Source of the DNA: an uncultured Eudoraea sp.
GTDB taxonomy: Bacteria; Bacteroidota; Bacteroidia; Flavobacteriales; Flavobacteriaceae
Assembly (NCBI RefSeq): GCF_947258925.1
Contig: NZ_CAMYKG010000019.1
Location: 1 to 64,000 of the forward strand
Length of the DNA stretch: 64,000 nt
Reading direction: 5' to 3'
The translations under genes and the position numbers were made by a program. The notes below the pieces were generated by a model. That model searched no databases, was not told where the DNA came from, and worked only from the letters and a program-made list of their open reading frames with translations. Positions 18,737-29,633 of this stretch are shown here, piece by piece (position 1 is the first letter of the stretch; each line of letters opens with the position of its first letter).

Positions 18737-19963
18737 CTACAACGCCTTTTTCAAGCCCTCTATCAGCTGATTAATTTCGTCCATACTGGTGTAATGCATA
18801 AAGGAAATTCGCAACACCCCGGGTTGTCTGGGTATATCCATATCCATTAATGGGCGAACGGCATAAAAATCCCCCATACCCAACATCAATTGCTGCGCTG
18901 TTAAATCCTCATATACCTTTTTAAGGCTTTTATTTAAAGGGATAATAGAAACAATGGGAGCCCTGTCTTCGGCACCGTCAGAACCAATTATTCTTACATC
19001 ATCCCGGGACCTTAAAAAATCAAGTAAGCGCTCTAAAAGGGCTTTTTCATGTTCCCGGAATAATTTATTCAATGCACTATTTCTTTGAGCCGGTGTTGCT
19101 TCCTCATCAAAATGATGTTCATAAACTGCGTCAAAATAGTCTATGATTCCGCAAGCCGATCCAATTTGAGCATGGTCCGGTCCTGCAGGGGTTAACATAC
19201 TCCTGGTGATACCCTCCTTGAAAAAATGCGATTGGTTTTCCATCTTTCCCATTAAATCCCGGTGTACATACATCAACCCTAAATGAGGACCAAATGTTTT
19301 GTACAATGAAAAAAGATAAATATCTGCTCCCAGTTCCCTTAAATCAGGAAAACCATGTGGTGCATAACCCACGCCATCAACAACGGAGAGTGCTCCTTTT
19401 TCATGGGCTCTTCTGCTGATTTCTTTTACCGGATTAATATCGCCGATTACATTGGAACAATGCGGATATGCCACCATCCTCGTTCGGCTGGAAAGCAAAG
19501 TATCCAGGTCATCCAGGCTGAGCAATCCGGTATCTGAAGCTACGTGCCACTCAACTACTTTAATTCCTCTATCTCCCAGTCTTCTCCATGCTCCGGCATT
19601 AGCTTCATGATCCTGACAGGAAACGATGATTTCGTCACCATCCTGCCACATGGGTCGCATGGCATTTGCCAGTACATATACATTTTGGGTGGTGGAAGGA
19701 CCGAAATGAATTTCTGAAGCTTCAACATTAAGGTAATCTGCTATTCTCCTATAAGATTCGTCCATCATTTCTCCTGCTCGCATAGAAGCAGGGTAAGGAT
19801 AGTACGGTTGCACCTTGTTCTTCATGTAAAAGTCAGTTAACCTTTGAATAAACTGAGCACAGGGATATGATCCTCCAGCATTTTCAAAAAAAGCCCATCC
19901 TTGCAGAGATGGTTCTTCAAAAGCGGGAAATTGAGCACGTACAAATTGCAAATCAAGTTTCAT
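18737..19963 (-). CDS. Class-V aminotransferase-fold PLP enzyme (cysteine desulfurase-like)
   Basis: FGPSTTQNVYVLANAM, VSCQDHEANAGAWRRL, VVDGVGYAPHGFPDLRELGADIYLFSLYKTFGPHLGLMYV (PLP lysine region). Confidence 0.9.
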   Translation of the reverse strand: MKLDLQFVRAQFPAFEEPSLQGWAFFENAGGSYPCAQFIQRLTDFYMKNKVQPYYPYPASMRAGEMMDESYRRIADYLNVEASEIHFGPSTTQNVYVLANAMRPMWQDGDEIIVSCQDHEANAGAWRRLGDRGIKVVEWHVASDTGLLSLDDLDTLLSSRTRMVAYPHCSNVIGDINPVKEISRRAHEKGALSVVDGVGYAPHGFPDLRELGADIYLFSLYKTFGPHLGLMYVHRDLMGKMENQSHFFKEGITRSMLTPAGPDHAQIGSACGIIDYFDAVYEHHFDEEATPAQRNSALNKLFREHEKALLERLLDFLRSRDDVRIIGSDGAEDRAPIVSIIPLNKSLKKVYEDLTAQQLMLGMGDFYAVRPLMDMDIPRQPGVLRISFMHYTSMDEINQLIEGLKKAL

Positions 19964-20298
19964 AATGAAAAATGTTATTCAATAAATATTTATAACTACT
20001 ATCGTGGGGATCCTGCAACTGCTGTGCAATCTTGACAACATGGTATCTCTGATAATTAGAAATTTATGGCAAGATTTTTTACTGCAGGTTGCGTGACCAA
20101 GGTAATCAATTATCTTTTAAAAAATTTGTTTATAAGGATGTCGTACAAAAAGTAAATTACCTAAAATCCGATAATTTTTTAGGGGAATACCTTACTGCAT
20201 AAATTTAAATGCAACTAAGCTTATTCAATAATTATATGTAGCTTTAAAAAATACAAGAACCGCTCTCAATTAATACTAATTCTTTTTTAATACAACGA

Positions 20299-20799
20299 AT
20301 GGTTTTAAACATAAATAATGAGATACATGACGTATCCGTTGATCCGTATACCCCATTGTTATGGGTCATCCGTGAACAACTTGGATTGACAGGAACAAAA
20401 TTTGGATGTGGAATAGGACAGTGTGGGGCCTGTACCATACATCTTGATGGTACTCCCATTCGATCTTGTTTAACCCCGGTACAATCAGCTGAGGGTAAAG
20501 CAATAACCACCATAGAAGGTATTGCACCCGGCACTACCGAATTGCATGCTGTACAAACGGCCTGGATAGAAGAACAAATTCCCCAATGTGGCTATTGCCA
20601 ATCGGGTCAAATCATGGCAGCCCATGCTTTATTAGCTACTAACGCGGCTCCAACAGATGAAGATATCGACCAGGCAATGAGCGGCAATATCTGCAGATGT
20701 GGGACCTACCCAAGAGTCCGAAAAGGAATTAAGCGTGCGGCCGAATTACTGAAAGCATCATCAAACAAAAAAGATACGGATCATGGGGAAATGGAGTAG
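20299..20799 (+). CDS. (2Fe-2S)-binding small subunit, isoquinoline 1-oxidoreductase alpha-type
   Basis: [44 protein letters not shown]. Confidence 0.92.
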   Translation: MVLNINNEIHDVSVDPYTPLLWVIREQLGLTGTKFGCGIGQCGACTIHLDGTPIRSCLTPVQSAEGKAITTIEGIAPGTTELHAVQTAWIEEQIPQCGYCQSGQIMAAHALLATNAAPTDEDIDQAMSGNICRCGTYPRVRKGIKRAAELLKASSNKKDTDHGEME

Positions 20800-23005
20800 A
20801 AGAGCATTTATTACAACTGGGGTGCTCACCGGCGGAGCACTGGTCCTTGGCGTTGCTATCAGACCAGGAAACCGGGCAAAAAAGGTAAAAGATTTAATTG
20901 CAGGTGAAGGCGAAACGGTGCTGAACATCTGGCTGAAAATTGATAAGGATAATATTATTACTGTAGTTGTACCACATGCAGAAATGGGACAAGGGGTGCA
21001 TACAACACTGCCTATGATGCTGGCAGATGAAATGGATGCCGATTGGACCAAAGTACGTATGCTCGAAGCTCCGGGTAATAAGGAGTATGCCAATTATGCC
21101 CTGGCAAAAGGTTTTATCCTTGGGCCAAAAGATATTCCGTCCATTCTTATGGGTACTGTTGATGGCTTCTTTTTGACAGCTACCAAACAAATAAACCTTC
21201 AAATAACAGGCGGTAGCGCATCTGTGCGTTTTACGGGAATGTTCGCCATGAGAGTGGCAGGTGCAGCAGCCAGGGCAGTCTTACTGCAAGCAGCGTCAGA
21301 ACAGTGGGAAATTCCGGCAGAAGAATTGGTAGTGAAGAACAGTAAAATCTCCCATCCGGAGACTAATAGAACAGCTAAATTTTCAGATCTGGCGGTTAAA
21401 GCAGCCAACTTAAAACAGCCGGCCAAGCCATTACTTAAGACATCGAAGGAATTCACTATCATGGGAACCTCACCACAGCGTTTTGACATCCCATCAAAAG
21501 TCAATGGAACAGCAAATTTTGGTATTGACATGGTTCTGCCCAATATGAAATATGCAGCCATTAAAGCATCGCCCGTCTTCGGGGCAAAAGTTAAACCCCT
21601 TGCCAATGAGGCTATTAAAGATATGGCTGGAGTTCATAAAGTGGTCAATTTAGAAGGTGCTGTTGCCGTTATTGCAGATGGGTATTGGTTGGCCAAGAAT
21701 GCAATTGACAAATTACCTATAGCATTTGAGAAAAGCGCCAATGATGCTGTTGCGCAATCAGATATTTATGATAGGTATTTGCAGGATATGGATAGCGCTA
21801 TTTCAGAGGGTAAGGAAGAAAAAGATATCAAAAAAGGGAATATCACGGCAGTTTTTGAAGAAGCCACCAATGTGGTAGAAGCGGAATATCGTGTACCATA
21901 TCTGGCACATGCCGCTATGGAACCAATGAATTGTACAGCTTTGGTAAATGCGGATGGCTGCGAGATTTGGGTAGGGAGCCAGAATCCTTTGGGATTTGCC
22001 AACAGCGTTGCAGAAGCCCTTGGTATTGACCGAAAAGAAGTTATTGTAAACAATCAATTTCTGGGCGGCGGATTTGGACGACGATCCGTTCCGGATGTAG
22101 CGGTACAAGCTGCCTTGATTGCCAAAGAAGTGGATTATCCGGTTAAGCTTATCTGGTCTCGTGAAGAAGATATAAGACAGGATCATTACCGAGAGGCTAA
22201 TGTGAGTCGTTTTAAAGCAGCTTTGGATCCTAAAGGCATGATAACCGCCTGGAACAACCAATTCGTATTTAAAAACGAACCGGAAGAGGCCCCGCACATT
22301 CCTTATGCCGTAGACAATCAATACATACATTATACCAATAGTGAAACACATATCCCCTGGGGATTTTGGCGTAGCGTAGACTCTTCTATGCATGCCTTTT
22401 TTACAGAATCCTTTATGGACGAATTGGCGTTTAAAGCCAATAAAGATCCCTATCAATTTAGACGTGAGCATCTTACAAATGCACCCCGATATTTGAAAGT
22501 ATTGGACAAGGCTGCGGAGAAATCCAATTGGGAGGAACCACTTCCGGCTAATTGGGGACGCGGGATATCTCTTCACCAGTCTTTTGGTACTATTGTGGCC
22601 CAGGTGACAGAGATAGAATTAATAGAAGACAAGCTAAAGGTACATAGGGTAGTATGTGCGGCGGATCCTGGATTTGCATTTCACCCCGACGGTTTTAAAG
22701 CGCAAATGGAAAGTGGAATTATTTTTGGACTAACAGCCGCCCTCTATGGCGAAATAACCATCGAAAACGGCGCGGTGAAACAGAGTAATTTCCATGATTA
22801 CCAGATGCTGCGCATGGATGAGTCACCTAAAATAGAAACCTATATCATAACCAGCGATAACTTTCCGGGTGGGGCCGGTGAACCGAGTACCCCCGGAATT
22901 GCCCCTGCAGTGGTAAATGCGATATTTAATGCATCAGGAATGCGGATAAGGAGCCTTCCTATTAAAAATCACAATTTGGTGACAAAGCCAAAACCCTTAG
23001 CCTGA
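20783..23005 (+). CDS. Xanthine dehydrogenase family molybdopterin-binding subunit (IorB-like), Tat signal
   Basis: Twin-arginine [65 protein letters not shown]; overlaps the upstream CDS by 17 nt. Confidence 0.92.
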   Translation: MGKWSRRAFITTGVLTGGALVLGVAIRPGNRAKKVKDLIAGEGETVLNIWLKIDKDNIITVVVPHAEMGQGVHTTLPMMLADEMDADWTKVRMLEAPGNKEYANYALAKGFILGPKDIPSILMGTVDGFFLTATKQINLQITGGSASVRFTGMFAMRVAGAAARAVLLQAASEQWEIPAEELVVKNSKISHPETNRTAKFSDLAVKAANLKQPAKPLLKTSKEFTIMGTSPQRFDIPSKVNGTANFGIDMVLPNMKYAAIKASPVFGAKVKPLANEAIKDMAGVHKVVNLEGAVAVIADGYWLAKNAIDKLPIAFEKSANDAVAQSDIYDRYLQDMDSAISEGKEEKDIKKGNITAVFEEATNVVEAEYRVPYLAHAAMEPMNCTALVNADGCEIWVGSQNPLGFANSVAEALGIDRKEVIVNNQFLGGGFGRRSVPDVAVQAALIAKEVDYPVKLIWSREEDIRQDHYREANVSRFKAALDPKGMITAWNNQFVFKNEPEEAPHIPYAVDNQYIHYTNSETHIPWGFWRSVDSSMHAFFTESFMDELAFKANKDPYQFRREHLTNAPRYLKVLDKAAEKSNWEEPLPANWGRGISLHQSFGTIVAQVTEIELIEDKLKVHRVVCAADPGFAFHPDGFKAQMESGIIFGLTAALYGEITIENGAVKQSNFHDYQMLRMDESPKIETYIITSDNFPGGAGEPSTPGIAPAVVNAIFNASGMRIRSLPIKNHNLVTKPKPLA

Positions 23006-23130
23006 CTGGTTTTTGGGATATATTTGGGATAGAATTTCACTATAACCTTACTCCTCAATGGGATAGTTTTAACTCTATGATCTTATACAGGCCTATTGCA
23101 GACAGAACGATAATAGCTAACTATAAAATA

Positions 23131-23164
23131 AAAAGGCAGTTCCTGTTTTAAGAACTGCCTTTTA
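23131..23164. terminator. Intrinsic terminator between convergent genes
   Basis: aaaaGGCAGTTCctgttttaaGAACTGCCtttt. Confidence 0.85.
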
Positions 23165-23192
23165 AACTTTAATTGGATAAATAGGGTTGGGC

Positions 23193-23726
23193 TTATTTAT
23201 ATATTTTCTCTTCGATGAATTTCTGGCGTTTCAGTAGTATTTTTTGTTCCCGTGCAAGTTTTATTTGCTTCTTTTTGATCTCGGTAAGCTCGGCAAGCAA
23301 TACTTTTTCTTTGGTTTGGTCTTTATCTATATTATAATCGGGAATATTTTCATCCTGAATACCGGCTTGTGTATAGACATCTAATTCTCCTATCAGATCC
23401 TGAATATCACCAAAAGCTTTTTTAGTGTAATACCTTCCCATATCAAAATCTTTAGGGTCTGCAGCTTTTTCCAAATTCTCAATCCCGTTGAGAATAGGGT
23501 CTATTGCTTTATCACATCCACAACTTTCAATTAATTTTTTTGCTTTTTCCAAAGCTTCAAGGGCCTTATAAGCATAATACTTCTGATGGTCAAAATTTTT
23601 CGCACTCATTGACTTCTTCGTATGGTTTAAGGCATAGGAAGCTGATGAATAAGTGTTGTCACACTCTGCTGATACAAAAAATGAAGTTAAAACAAAGGCA
23701 AGGGATAATAGGTATTTAATGTTCAT
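23193..23726 (-). CDS. Secreted hypothetical protein, helical
   Basis: Start at MNIKYLLSLAFVLTSFFVSAEC; C-terminal charged coiled segment. Confidence 0.7.
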   Translation of the reverse strand: MNIKYLLSLAFVLTSFFVSAECDNTYSSASYALNHTKKSMSAKNFDHQKYYAYKALEALEKAKKLIESCGCDKAIDPILNGIENLEKAADPKDFDMGRYYTKKAFGDIQDLIGELDVYTQAGIQDENIPDYNIDKDQTKEKVLLAELTEIKKKQIKLAREQKILLKRQKFIEEKIYK

Positions 23727-23948
23727 GGTACTAATTTTAAGATTTGGGATGGTAAAGGAGCTAAACTTTGTCCAAACAAAAAAAAAATTGTGGTCAACTG
23801 CCACATTTTGTAGTCAAAATACTATTAAATCTATAAAAGTGATGAATTCTTGGTTTAAATATATTTGTACAATTTGCATAAAAATCAGATGATCTACCTA
23901 TTATGGGGATGAAATTTTCTATACCACTTACATTCAAGGATGTGCCCA

Positions 23949-25082
23949 TTACAAAATATAGACCACAAGAAAACCTAAATAAGTACCAAGTGCATTACCT
24001 AAAGTGCCCACAAGGATGGCAGGCAAGATGAGTTCATTTCTATCGAAGGTCTCCGCAAGGGCTATAGCCGTAGTACCGCCACCAATATTAGCCTGGCTTA
24101 CGATAGATAACATTTCCCAGTCACGGTATAAAAAACTGCCAATTAAAATTAAGATGAGCCCATGCAACAATACAGAAGTAGAGGCAAACAGCAGCAAGGT
24201 AAGCCCTACTTCCTTTAGCTCAATAACAGCGCTAATTTCACAGTAGGCCCCAATTACAGCCAGGAATATGTATACCAGGTATAACCCCAAAGGGTGACTT
24301 CCTTTTAAACGGTTTACAAAGGGAATTTGTGCCAGGAAGATCCCAATTGTTGAAAGTGTTAATATGGAAGGGACCTTCGGAAATAGTTCAGTTATCATTT
24401 CAGAGGCATAATATGCGGTAATGCCCAGAAAGAGCAACCAGATTAGTGAATGAAAATTAAGCTGTTCCTTATCCTGTGCTTTTATAGTTGCGGCTGTTTT
24501 CTCTACTCTTTTATCTTTCCAGAATTTTCTAAGGATTGCCGGGATAGACAAAGTGGCTATAATCCACAAGGTTGTAATTACATTGTCTACTGCTATCGTT
24601 CCGGCGTAAAGTATGCCACGTTCCTGAAAATCATACTCGAGCGCCACGGCATTAAAGTTGACACTACCTCCTGTATAGGTTCCTGTAAGCATACCCGCTA
24701 TTATTTTACCATCTTCACCCAGTATATCCTGCGGAGAGATGATATACCATGCCAAAAGAACTCCAATTGTAGTCGCCAGGGACCCAATTAAAAACAAAAT
24801 GATCATAGGGGCTCCGGCTTTTCTTATCGAACTAAGATTAACTCCCAGCAATAAATAGAAAATAGAAATAGGAGCTATATAGGTGAAAATACCGTCATAT
24901 AAAGGGATTGAATTAGATGCGGAAGGTATTAACCCCAGATTAGCAATAACGGCCGTAAAAAGTATTACCAACAAAGCGGCCCCAAAATTTTTACCAATCG
25001 CCGTTTTTGATGCATACACCGCGGCAATAACCATCAAACATAATACTCCTAAGACATAGATAGGGTTTTCAGTAAAGGTCAT
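23949..25082 (-). CDS. DUF819 family membrane protein
   Basis: LLGVNLSSIRKAGAPMIILFLIGSLATTIG, GMLTGTYTGGSVNFNAVA, SQANIGGGTTAIALAETF. Confidence 0.9.
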   Translation of the reverse strand: MTFTENPIYVLGVLCLMVIAAVYASKTAIGKNFGAALLVILFTAVIANLGLIPSASNSIPLYDGIFTYIAPISIFYLLLGVNLSSIRKAGAPMIILFLIGSLATTIGVLLAWYIISPQDILGEDGKIIAGMLTGTYTGGSVNFNAVALEYDFQERGILYAGTIAVDNVITTLWIIATLSIPAILRKFWKDKRVEKTAATIKAQDKEQLNFHSLIWLLFLGITAYYASEMITELFPKVPSILTLSTIGIFLAQIPFVNRLKGSHPLGLYLVYIFLAVIGAYCEISAVIELKEVGLTLLLFASTSVLLHGLILILIGSFLYRDWEMLSIVSQANIGGGTTAIALAETFDRNELILPAILVGTLGNALGTYLGFLVVYIL

Positions 25083-25182
25083 AGTCTAAAGATATCAAAA
25101 TAATAACAGGCTGAATCCCGGGCTTTTCTTGCTCATAACTAATTTGTCAGGTAATTAATTCCTAACCTTTTTCTATTAAAAT

Positions 25183-25818
25183 TTATTCCTTTGGATCGCG
25201 ATGATTCGGCCATTCAGTTGCAGGAAGCAACCATGCTTTGTTAGGTGTATATAAAAAACCATGTCCAAGTCCAGTATTTATCCGGAGCTGTTCAAATTTG
25301 CCGGCATTGGTAGATTTGTCAATCCAGTATTGGTAATTGTCAGGGGCTATGTTATCTGACCTTTCATAAATCCCCAAAATAGTACCATGCAGGTTAAAGT
25401 CAAAAGTCTTCCGGGTATAAGGGCTGTCAGATCCCAGAAGAACATAATTAATCTTATGGGGATTCATATCCGAAATGTACATAGCAATCATCCCACCCTT
25501 GGAAGCTCCTATTACCGTAATATCTGAAGGGGCTACTCCTTTGGAAATAAGACCGTCTATTTCCTTTGAAATTTTCTTTCCGAATTCAAAAAAGTCTGTT
25601 TCCTCAGTACGTACCTCGGCATGAACTTCTGCTCCGGTTGCCTTTAGTGAATCTATAATGGCATTGTATTCATACGGCCCAAATTGATCACTTACCGCAT
25701 TAATTCCCTGTACCTCTATGATCATTCCATGTAAATAAAATATGTGTTTCATGGGTTCCTGTTTTGGTGAACATGCGACGAGTAAAATAAAAATCGAAAT
25801 CTTGTAAATGAAATTCAT
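25183..25818 (-). CDS. Alpha/beta hydrolase-like lipoprotein
   Basis: Lipobox ILLVAC; FYLHGMIIE; nucleophile elbow GASKGGMIAMY. Confidence 0.75.
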   Translation of the reverse strand: MNFIYKISIFILLVACSPKQEPMKHIFYLHGMIIEVQGINAVSDQFGPYEYNAIIDSLKATGAEVHAEVRTEETDFFEFGKKISKEIDGLISKGVAPSDITVIGASKGGMIAMYISDMNPHKINYVLLGSDSPYTRKTFDFNLHGTILGIYERSDNIAPDNYQYWIDKSTNAGKFEQLRINTGLGHGFLYTPNKAWLLPATEWPNHRDPKE

Positions 25819-25820
25819 GA

Positions 25821-27551
25821 TTAATCGTAATTGATGCCGGGCAGCTGCACTTTTATCTCACTGGCGAAATTAGTCCATTCCTGGTACAATTCCTGATATT
25901 TATCGGGGTATGTACTCTTCAAGTCATACATTTCCCCTAGATCTTCATCAAGGTTATAAAGTTCAAATTCCGATAAGCTAAAAGGATCACTGAAATTAGT
26001 GATTTTCCAAGCTCCCTTCCTCAACATAGTATTTCCACTATGCTCTAAAACAAATACATAGCTTTTATTATGTATAGTTTTAGTTTCACCATGAATAAAT
26101 GGCAAAAATGATTGTCCTTTCATAGGGAACAGCGAATTTCCATTAAGCTCCCGGGGATAGTTTATCTCAGCGAGGTCATAAAGCGTAGGCGCAATATCCA
26201 TAACCGTAAGAAAGTTATTTGAAATTACATTTTGTTGCTCAACCCCCGGACCCGAAATAATCATAGAGGCTATAATACCGCCATTTGTGGCATATTCCTT
26301 ATAATACCTGAAGGGCGAAGAACCGGCTTCAGCCCACTGGGGTCCGTAGGAGATCAAGGAATTTGCTTCCCCCATGGTTTCATAGTCATTGTTAAAATAG
26401 GGATTGATATAAGGTTTGATATCCGGATTATTATAATAATCTTCACCTGCGGCCCCATTATCCGACATAAAAATAATCAGGGTGTTTTCATACGCTCCGA
26501 TATCTTTTAAATAATCTACGAGACGGCCAATGTTTACATCAAGATTATCGACCATCCCAGCATAGAGTTCCATTTTTCGAGATTCTCTTTTTTTCTCCTT
26601 ATCGGAAAGGGATTCCCAAGGCCTTACGGAAGGATGGGTAGGAGGTAAGACAGCATTTTCAGGAATCATCCCTGCCTTTTTAAGGCTTTCTAATCGTTCT
26701 TCTTTTAATTTATCATAGCCCTTATCATATTTACCCCGGTACTTTTTCCAGTAAACCTCATCAACCTGCAACGGCCAATGGGGAGAAGTATAGGCGGCAT
26801 AAGCAAAAAATGGGCGTTTATCTTCTTTGTGCCTATCAATAAATGAGATGAGTTTATCAGTATAAAGATCAGTAGAATATTTGCCCTCTGGCCATTCTGC
26901 AGGGTCACCATTTTCTGTATAATGCGAAATCGGAATCCCTTTAAACAGACCCTGCTTGTTATAATGGTTTCCAACTCCTTCGAGCAAAACAAACGAATTT
27001 TCAAAACCTTTTTGATGCGGATTAAACTCCTTGCCATTACCCAGATGCCATTTACCGGCCATATAGGTATGATAGCCATCATCTCTGAGCAACTGGGGTA
27101 TCGTAGCTACCCTTTTCGTTAGATAACCCTCGTAGCCAAATACCTGAGTGCTTAATGCCTGCCGGCCAATCCCTGCAATATGGTTGTCATTCCCTGTTAA
27201 AAGCATAGCACGTGTTGGTGCACACATGGGTGCCGTGTGAAATCTACTGAAACGAATACCACTCGAGGCCAATCCATCAATATTGGGAGTTGCAATATCC
27301 CCGCCATAACACCCCAAATCTGCATATCCCAGGTCATCGGCTACTAATAGCAAGATATTAGGTCTTGTATCTATAGTGGTTTTTTCCTGAGTTCCTGAAC
27401 AACCATAAAATCCGATGATCACAAATAGGAGAGCAAGAATGGACCTGGTAGTGTTAAGATTAACTATTAATCTGCCTTTTGATAATGGATAAAAATGAGT
27501 AAAATTCTTAAAAGGAAGATTAATTTGATTTGTTCGTTTATTGCGATTCAT
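25821..27551 (-). CDS. Arylsulfatase (formylglycine-dependent)
   Basis: RPNILLLVADDLGYADLGCYGGDIATPNIDGLASSGIRFSRFHTAPMCAPTRAMLLTGN with CxPxR (CAPTR); MAGKWHLG; FMSDNGA. Confidence 0.95.
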   Translation of the reverse strand: MNRNKRTNQINLPFKNFTHFYPLSKGRLIVNLNTTRSILALLFVIIGFYGCSGTQEKTTIDTRPNILLLVADDLGYADLGCYGGDIATPNIDGLASSGIRFSRFHTAPMCAPTRAMLLTGNDNHIAGIGRQALSTQVFGYEGYLTKRVATIPQLLRDDGYHTYMAGKWHLGNGKEFNPHQKGFENSFVLLEGVGNHYNKQGLFKGIPISHYTENGDPAEWPEGKYSTDLYTDKLISFIDRHKEDKRPFFAYAAYTSPHWPLQVDEVYWKKYRGKYDKGYDKLKEERLESLKKAGMIPENAVLPPTHPSVRPWESLSDKEKKRESRKMELYAGMVDNLDVNIGRLVDYLKDIGAYENTLIIFMSDNGAAGEDYYNNPDIKPYINPYFNNDYETMGEANSLISYGPQWAEAGSSPFRYYKEYATNGGIIASMIISGPGVEQQNVISNNFLTVMDIAPTLYDLAEINYPRELNGNSLFPMKGQSFLPFIHGETKTIHNKSYVFVLEHSGNTMLRKGAWKITNFSDPFSLSEFELYNLDEDLGEMYDLKSTYPDKYQELYQEWTNFASEIKVQLPGINYD

Positions 27552-27697
27552 TATTTAAAACACGAGCTTGGTTTTTAAGTACCCTAAGGTAAGGAATTAT
27601 CATTTAGAGGATAAGGCCTAGAACTATTGAGAAATATCTGCTATTTGCGTGTTTGTCTAATTCGATATTTGACGAGTAATAATATTTATTATTCCTA

Positions 27698-27726
27698 TTG
27701 ACTGTTCTGGATAATTCAGTACTTTG
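27698..27726 (+). promoter_or_regulatory. Bacteroidetes-type promoter candidate (TTG-N19-TACTTTG)
   Basis: TTG at 27698-27700, 19-nt spacer, TACTTTG at 27720-27726, upstream of the CDS at 27745. Confidence 0.5.
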
Positions 27727-27744
27727 TAATTCTATAAGGAAAAT

Positions 27745-28728
27745 ATGAAAGTATTATTTATTGGAGGTACAGGGAATATTAGCAGTGCTTCCAGCAGATT
27801 GGCAGTAGCCAGGGGAATTGAACTTTACCACTTGAACAGGGGGATAAACAAGGTGCGGATTGATGGAATTAAAACCATTCTGGGTGATATAACAAAGCCG
27901 GATAGTTTATTGGAACTGGAGAAGCATAATTGGGACGTTGTGGTTAACTGGATTGCTTTCACACCAGAGGATATTGAGCGGGATATCAGTCTCTTTAAGG
28001 GAAAAACCAAGCAATATATTTTCATAAGTTCTGCTTCTTGCTACCAAACACCCTTACGGTATCCAATAATAACAGAGTCTACGCCCTTATCCAATGACCT
28101 CTGGGATTACTCCGGTCAAAAAATAAAATGTGAGGATAGATTAATGATAGCTTTTAGGGAAGAAGGTTTTCCAATAACCATTGTACGGCCTTCACTTACC
28201 TATGACACTGTAATACCCATAGCAATAGGAGGTTTTAAGGAGTATACGACTGCAGATCGCATTCTGAACGGCAAAGAAATCATAATTCATGGAGACGGGA
28301 CATCATTATGGACCGTAACTCATTCTGAGGATTTTGCCAAAGGGTTTACAGGATTACTTGGTTTATCAACTGCTATAGGTCATGCCTTCCATATTACTTC
28401 GGACGAGATATTGAGCTGGAACATGATCTATGAAATCCTTGCGGATAGTTTGGGTTGTAAAGCTAAAATTGTACACATTGCTTCAGATTTTATTTGCAAA
28501 ATTGAACCCTCGTATACCGGCACCTTGCTGGCTGATAAGGCAGAGAGCGTTATCTTTGATAATAGTAAGATAAAAACTTTCGTGCCGGGATATAAAGCCA
28601 CGATCCCATTTTCGGAGGGGATCAAAAAAACACTGAAATGGCTGGATGAGAATCCACACAAGAAAGTTGTTAGGGAGGAGGAAAACAGGCGAATTGAAAA
28701 TGTATTAAAAGCATACCATAAGTTGTGA
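27745..28728 (+). CDS. NAD-dependent epimerase/dehydratase (SDR family)
   Basis: MKVLFIGGTGNISSASSRLA Rossmann motif; FISSASCYQ; TVTHSEDFAKGFTGLL. Confidence 0.9.
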   Translation: MKVLFIGGTGNISSASSRLAVARGIELYHLNRGINKVRIDGIKTILGDITKPDSLLELEKHNWDVVVNWIAFTPEDIERDISLFKGKTKQYIFISSASCYQTPLRYPIITESTPLSNDLWDYSGQKIKCEDRLMIAFREEGFPITIVRPSLTYDTVIPIAIGGFKEYTTADRILNGKEIIIHGDGTSLWTVTHSEDFAKGFTGLLGLSTAIGHAFHITSDEILSWNMIYEILADSLGCKAKIVHIASDFICKIEPSYTGTLLADKAESVIFDNSKIKTFVPGYKATIPFSEGIKKTLKWLDENPHKKVVREEENRRIENVLKAYHKL

Positions 28729-28788
28729 CTCTTTTAATTTAGTGTAGTTTTATACCTCGGATATATAATTAGGATAAAAAATAATATC

Positions 28789-29532
28789 ATGTTTAGAAAT
28801 TTAATCATCGGACTGATTCTCTTATCAGGAACGCTGGGTTTTGCTCAGAAAGAAATCTATGAACTTCGGGAATATGAATTGAAATTTGGCAAACCCGCAC
28901 AGGTATTGCATGATTATCTCGAAAAAGCGTTAATCCCTGCCTTAAATAGAAAAGGGATTACCAATATTGGGGCTTTCGAGGAAATTGGAGATGCGATGCC
29001 AAAGAAAATATATTTGTTGATCGCATATGAAAATATAGAGGGCTATCAGGAAGTGATTGAATATCTAAAAGAAGATGAAGTATTTAAGAAGGCATCTTCC
29101 TCGTATAGCAAAACACCGCAAGAAAGTTTTCCGGTAGAACGTTATGTTACATCGTTGTTCACGGCATTTGACGGGCTGCCTAAATTGGTAAAACCATCCG
29201 AAGGATCCATGGTTTTTGAATTGCGGACCTATGAGGCCTATAATGAAGATGCGTATCAACGCAAAGTGAAGATGTTTAATGAAAGTGAATTTACCATTTT
29301 TGATGAAGTAGGGCTTCATTCTGTTTTTTTTGGTGAGAAAATTGCCGGTCCGCAAATGCCTTGCCTAACCTATTTACTCGCTTTCAGGGACATGGCAGAA
29401 CGCGATGCAAACTGGTCAAAATTTGGCCCTCACCCGGAATGGCAAAGAATAGTGAAACTGCCGGAGTATGCCAATACGGTATCAAATATATACAGGGTAT
29501 TTCTTAGGCCAATATCATATTCTCAATTGTAA
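28789..29532 (+). CDS. NIPSNAP family protein (secreted)
   Basis: Signal peptide; IYELREYELKFGK...; second repeat VFELRTYEAYNEDAYQRKVKMFNE. Confidence 0.88.
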   Translation: MFRNLIIGLILLSGTLGFAQKEIYELREYELKFGKPAQVLHDYLEKALIPALNRKGITNIGAFEEIGDAMPKKIYLLIAYENIEGYQEVIEYLKEDEVFKKASSSYSKTPQESFPVERYVTSLFTAFDGLPKLVKPSEGSMVFELRTYEAYNEDAYQRKVKMFNESEFTIFDEVGLHSVFFGEKIAGPQMPCLTYLLAFRDMAERDANWSKFGPHPEWQRIVKLPEYANTVSNIYRVFLRPISYSQL

Positions 29533-29633
29533 CCCTACGGGAAAAATCAGAATTTTTATACTGTAATACAAGAGAATAGCTGTAAGTAGTTCCTTTTATT
29601 GTCATGAAGCGAATTTAGACCAGCTAAGGCTAA

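Noticed and set aside
21803-22576. 257-aa minus-strand ORF
   Set aside because: Entirely antisense to the well-supported IorB-like CDS; no recognisable domain and low-complexity codon pattern typical of a shadow ORF.
26705-27082. 125-aa minus-strand ORF overlapping the sulfatase in another frame
   Set aside because: Alternative-frame ORF inside a strongly supported sulfatase CDS.
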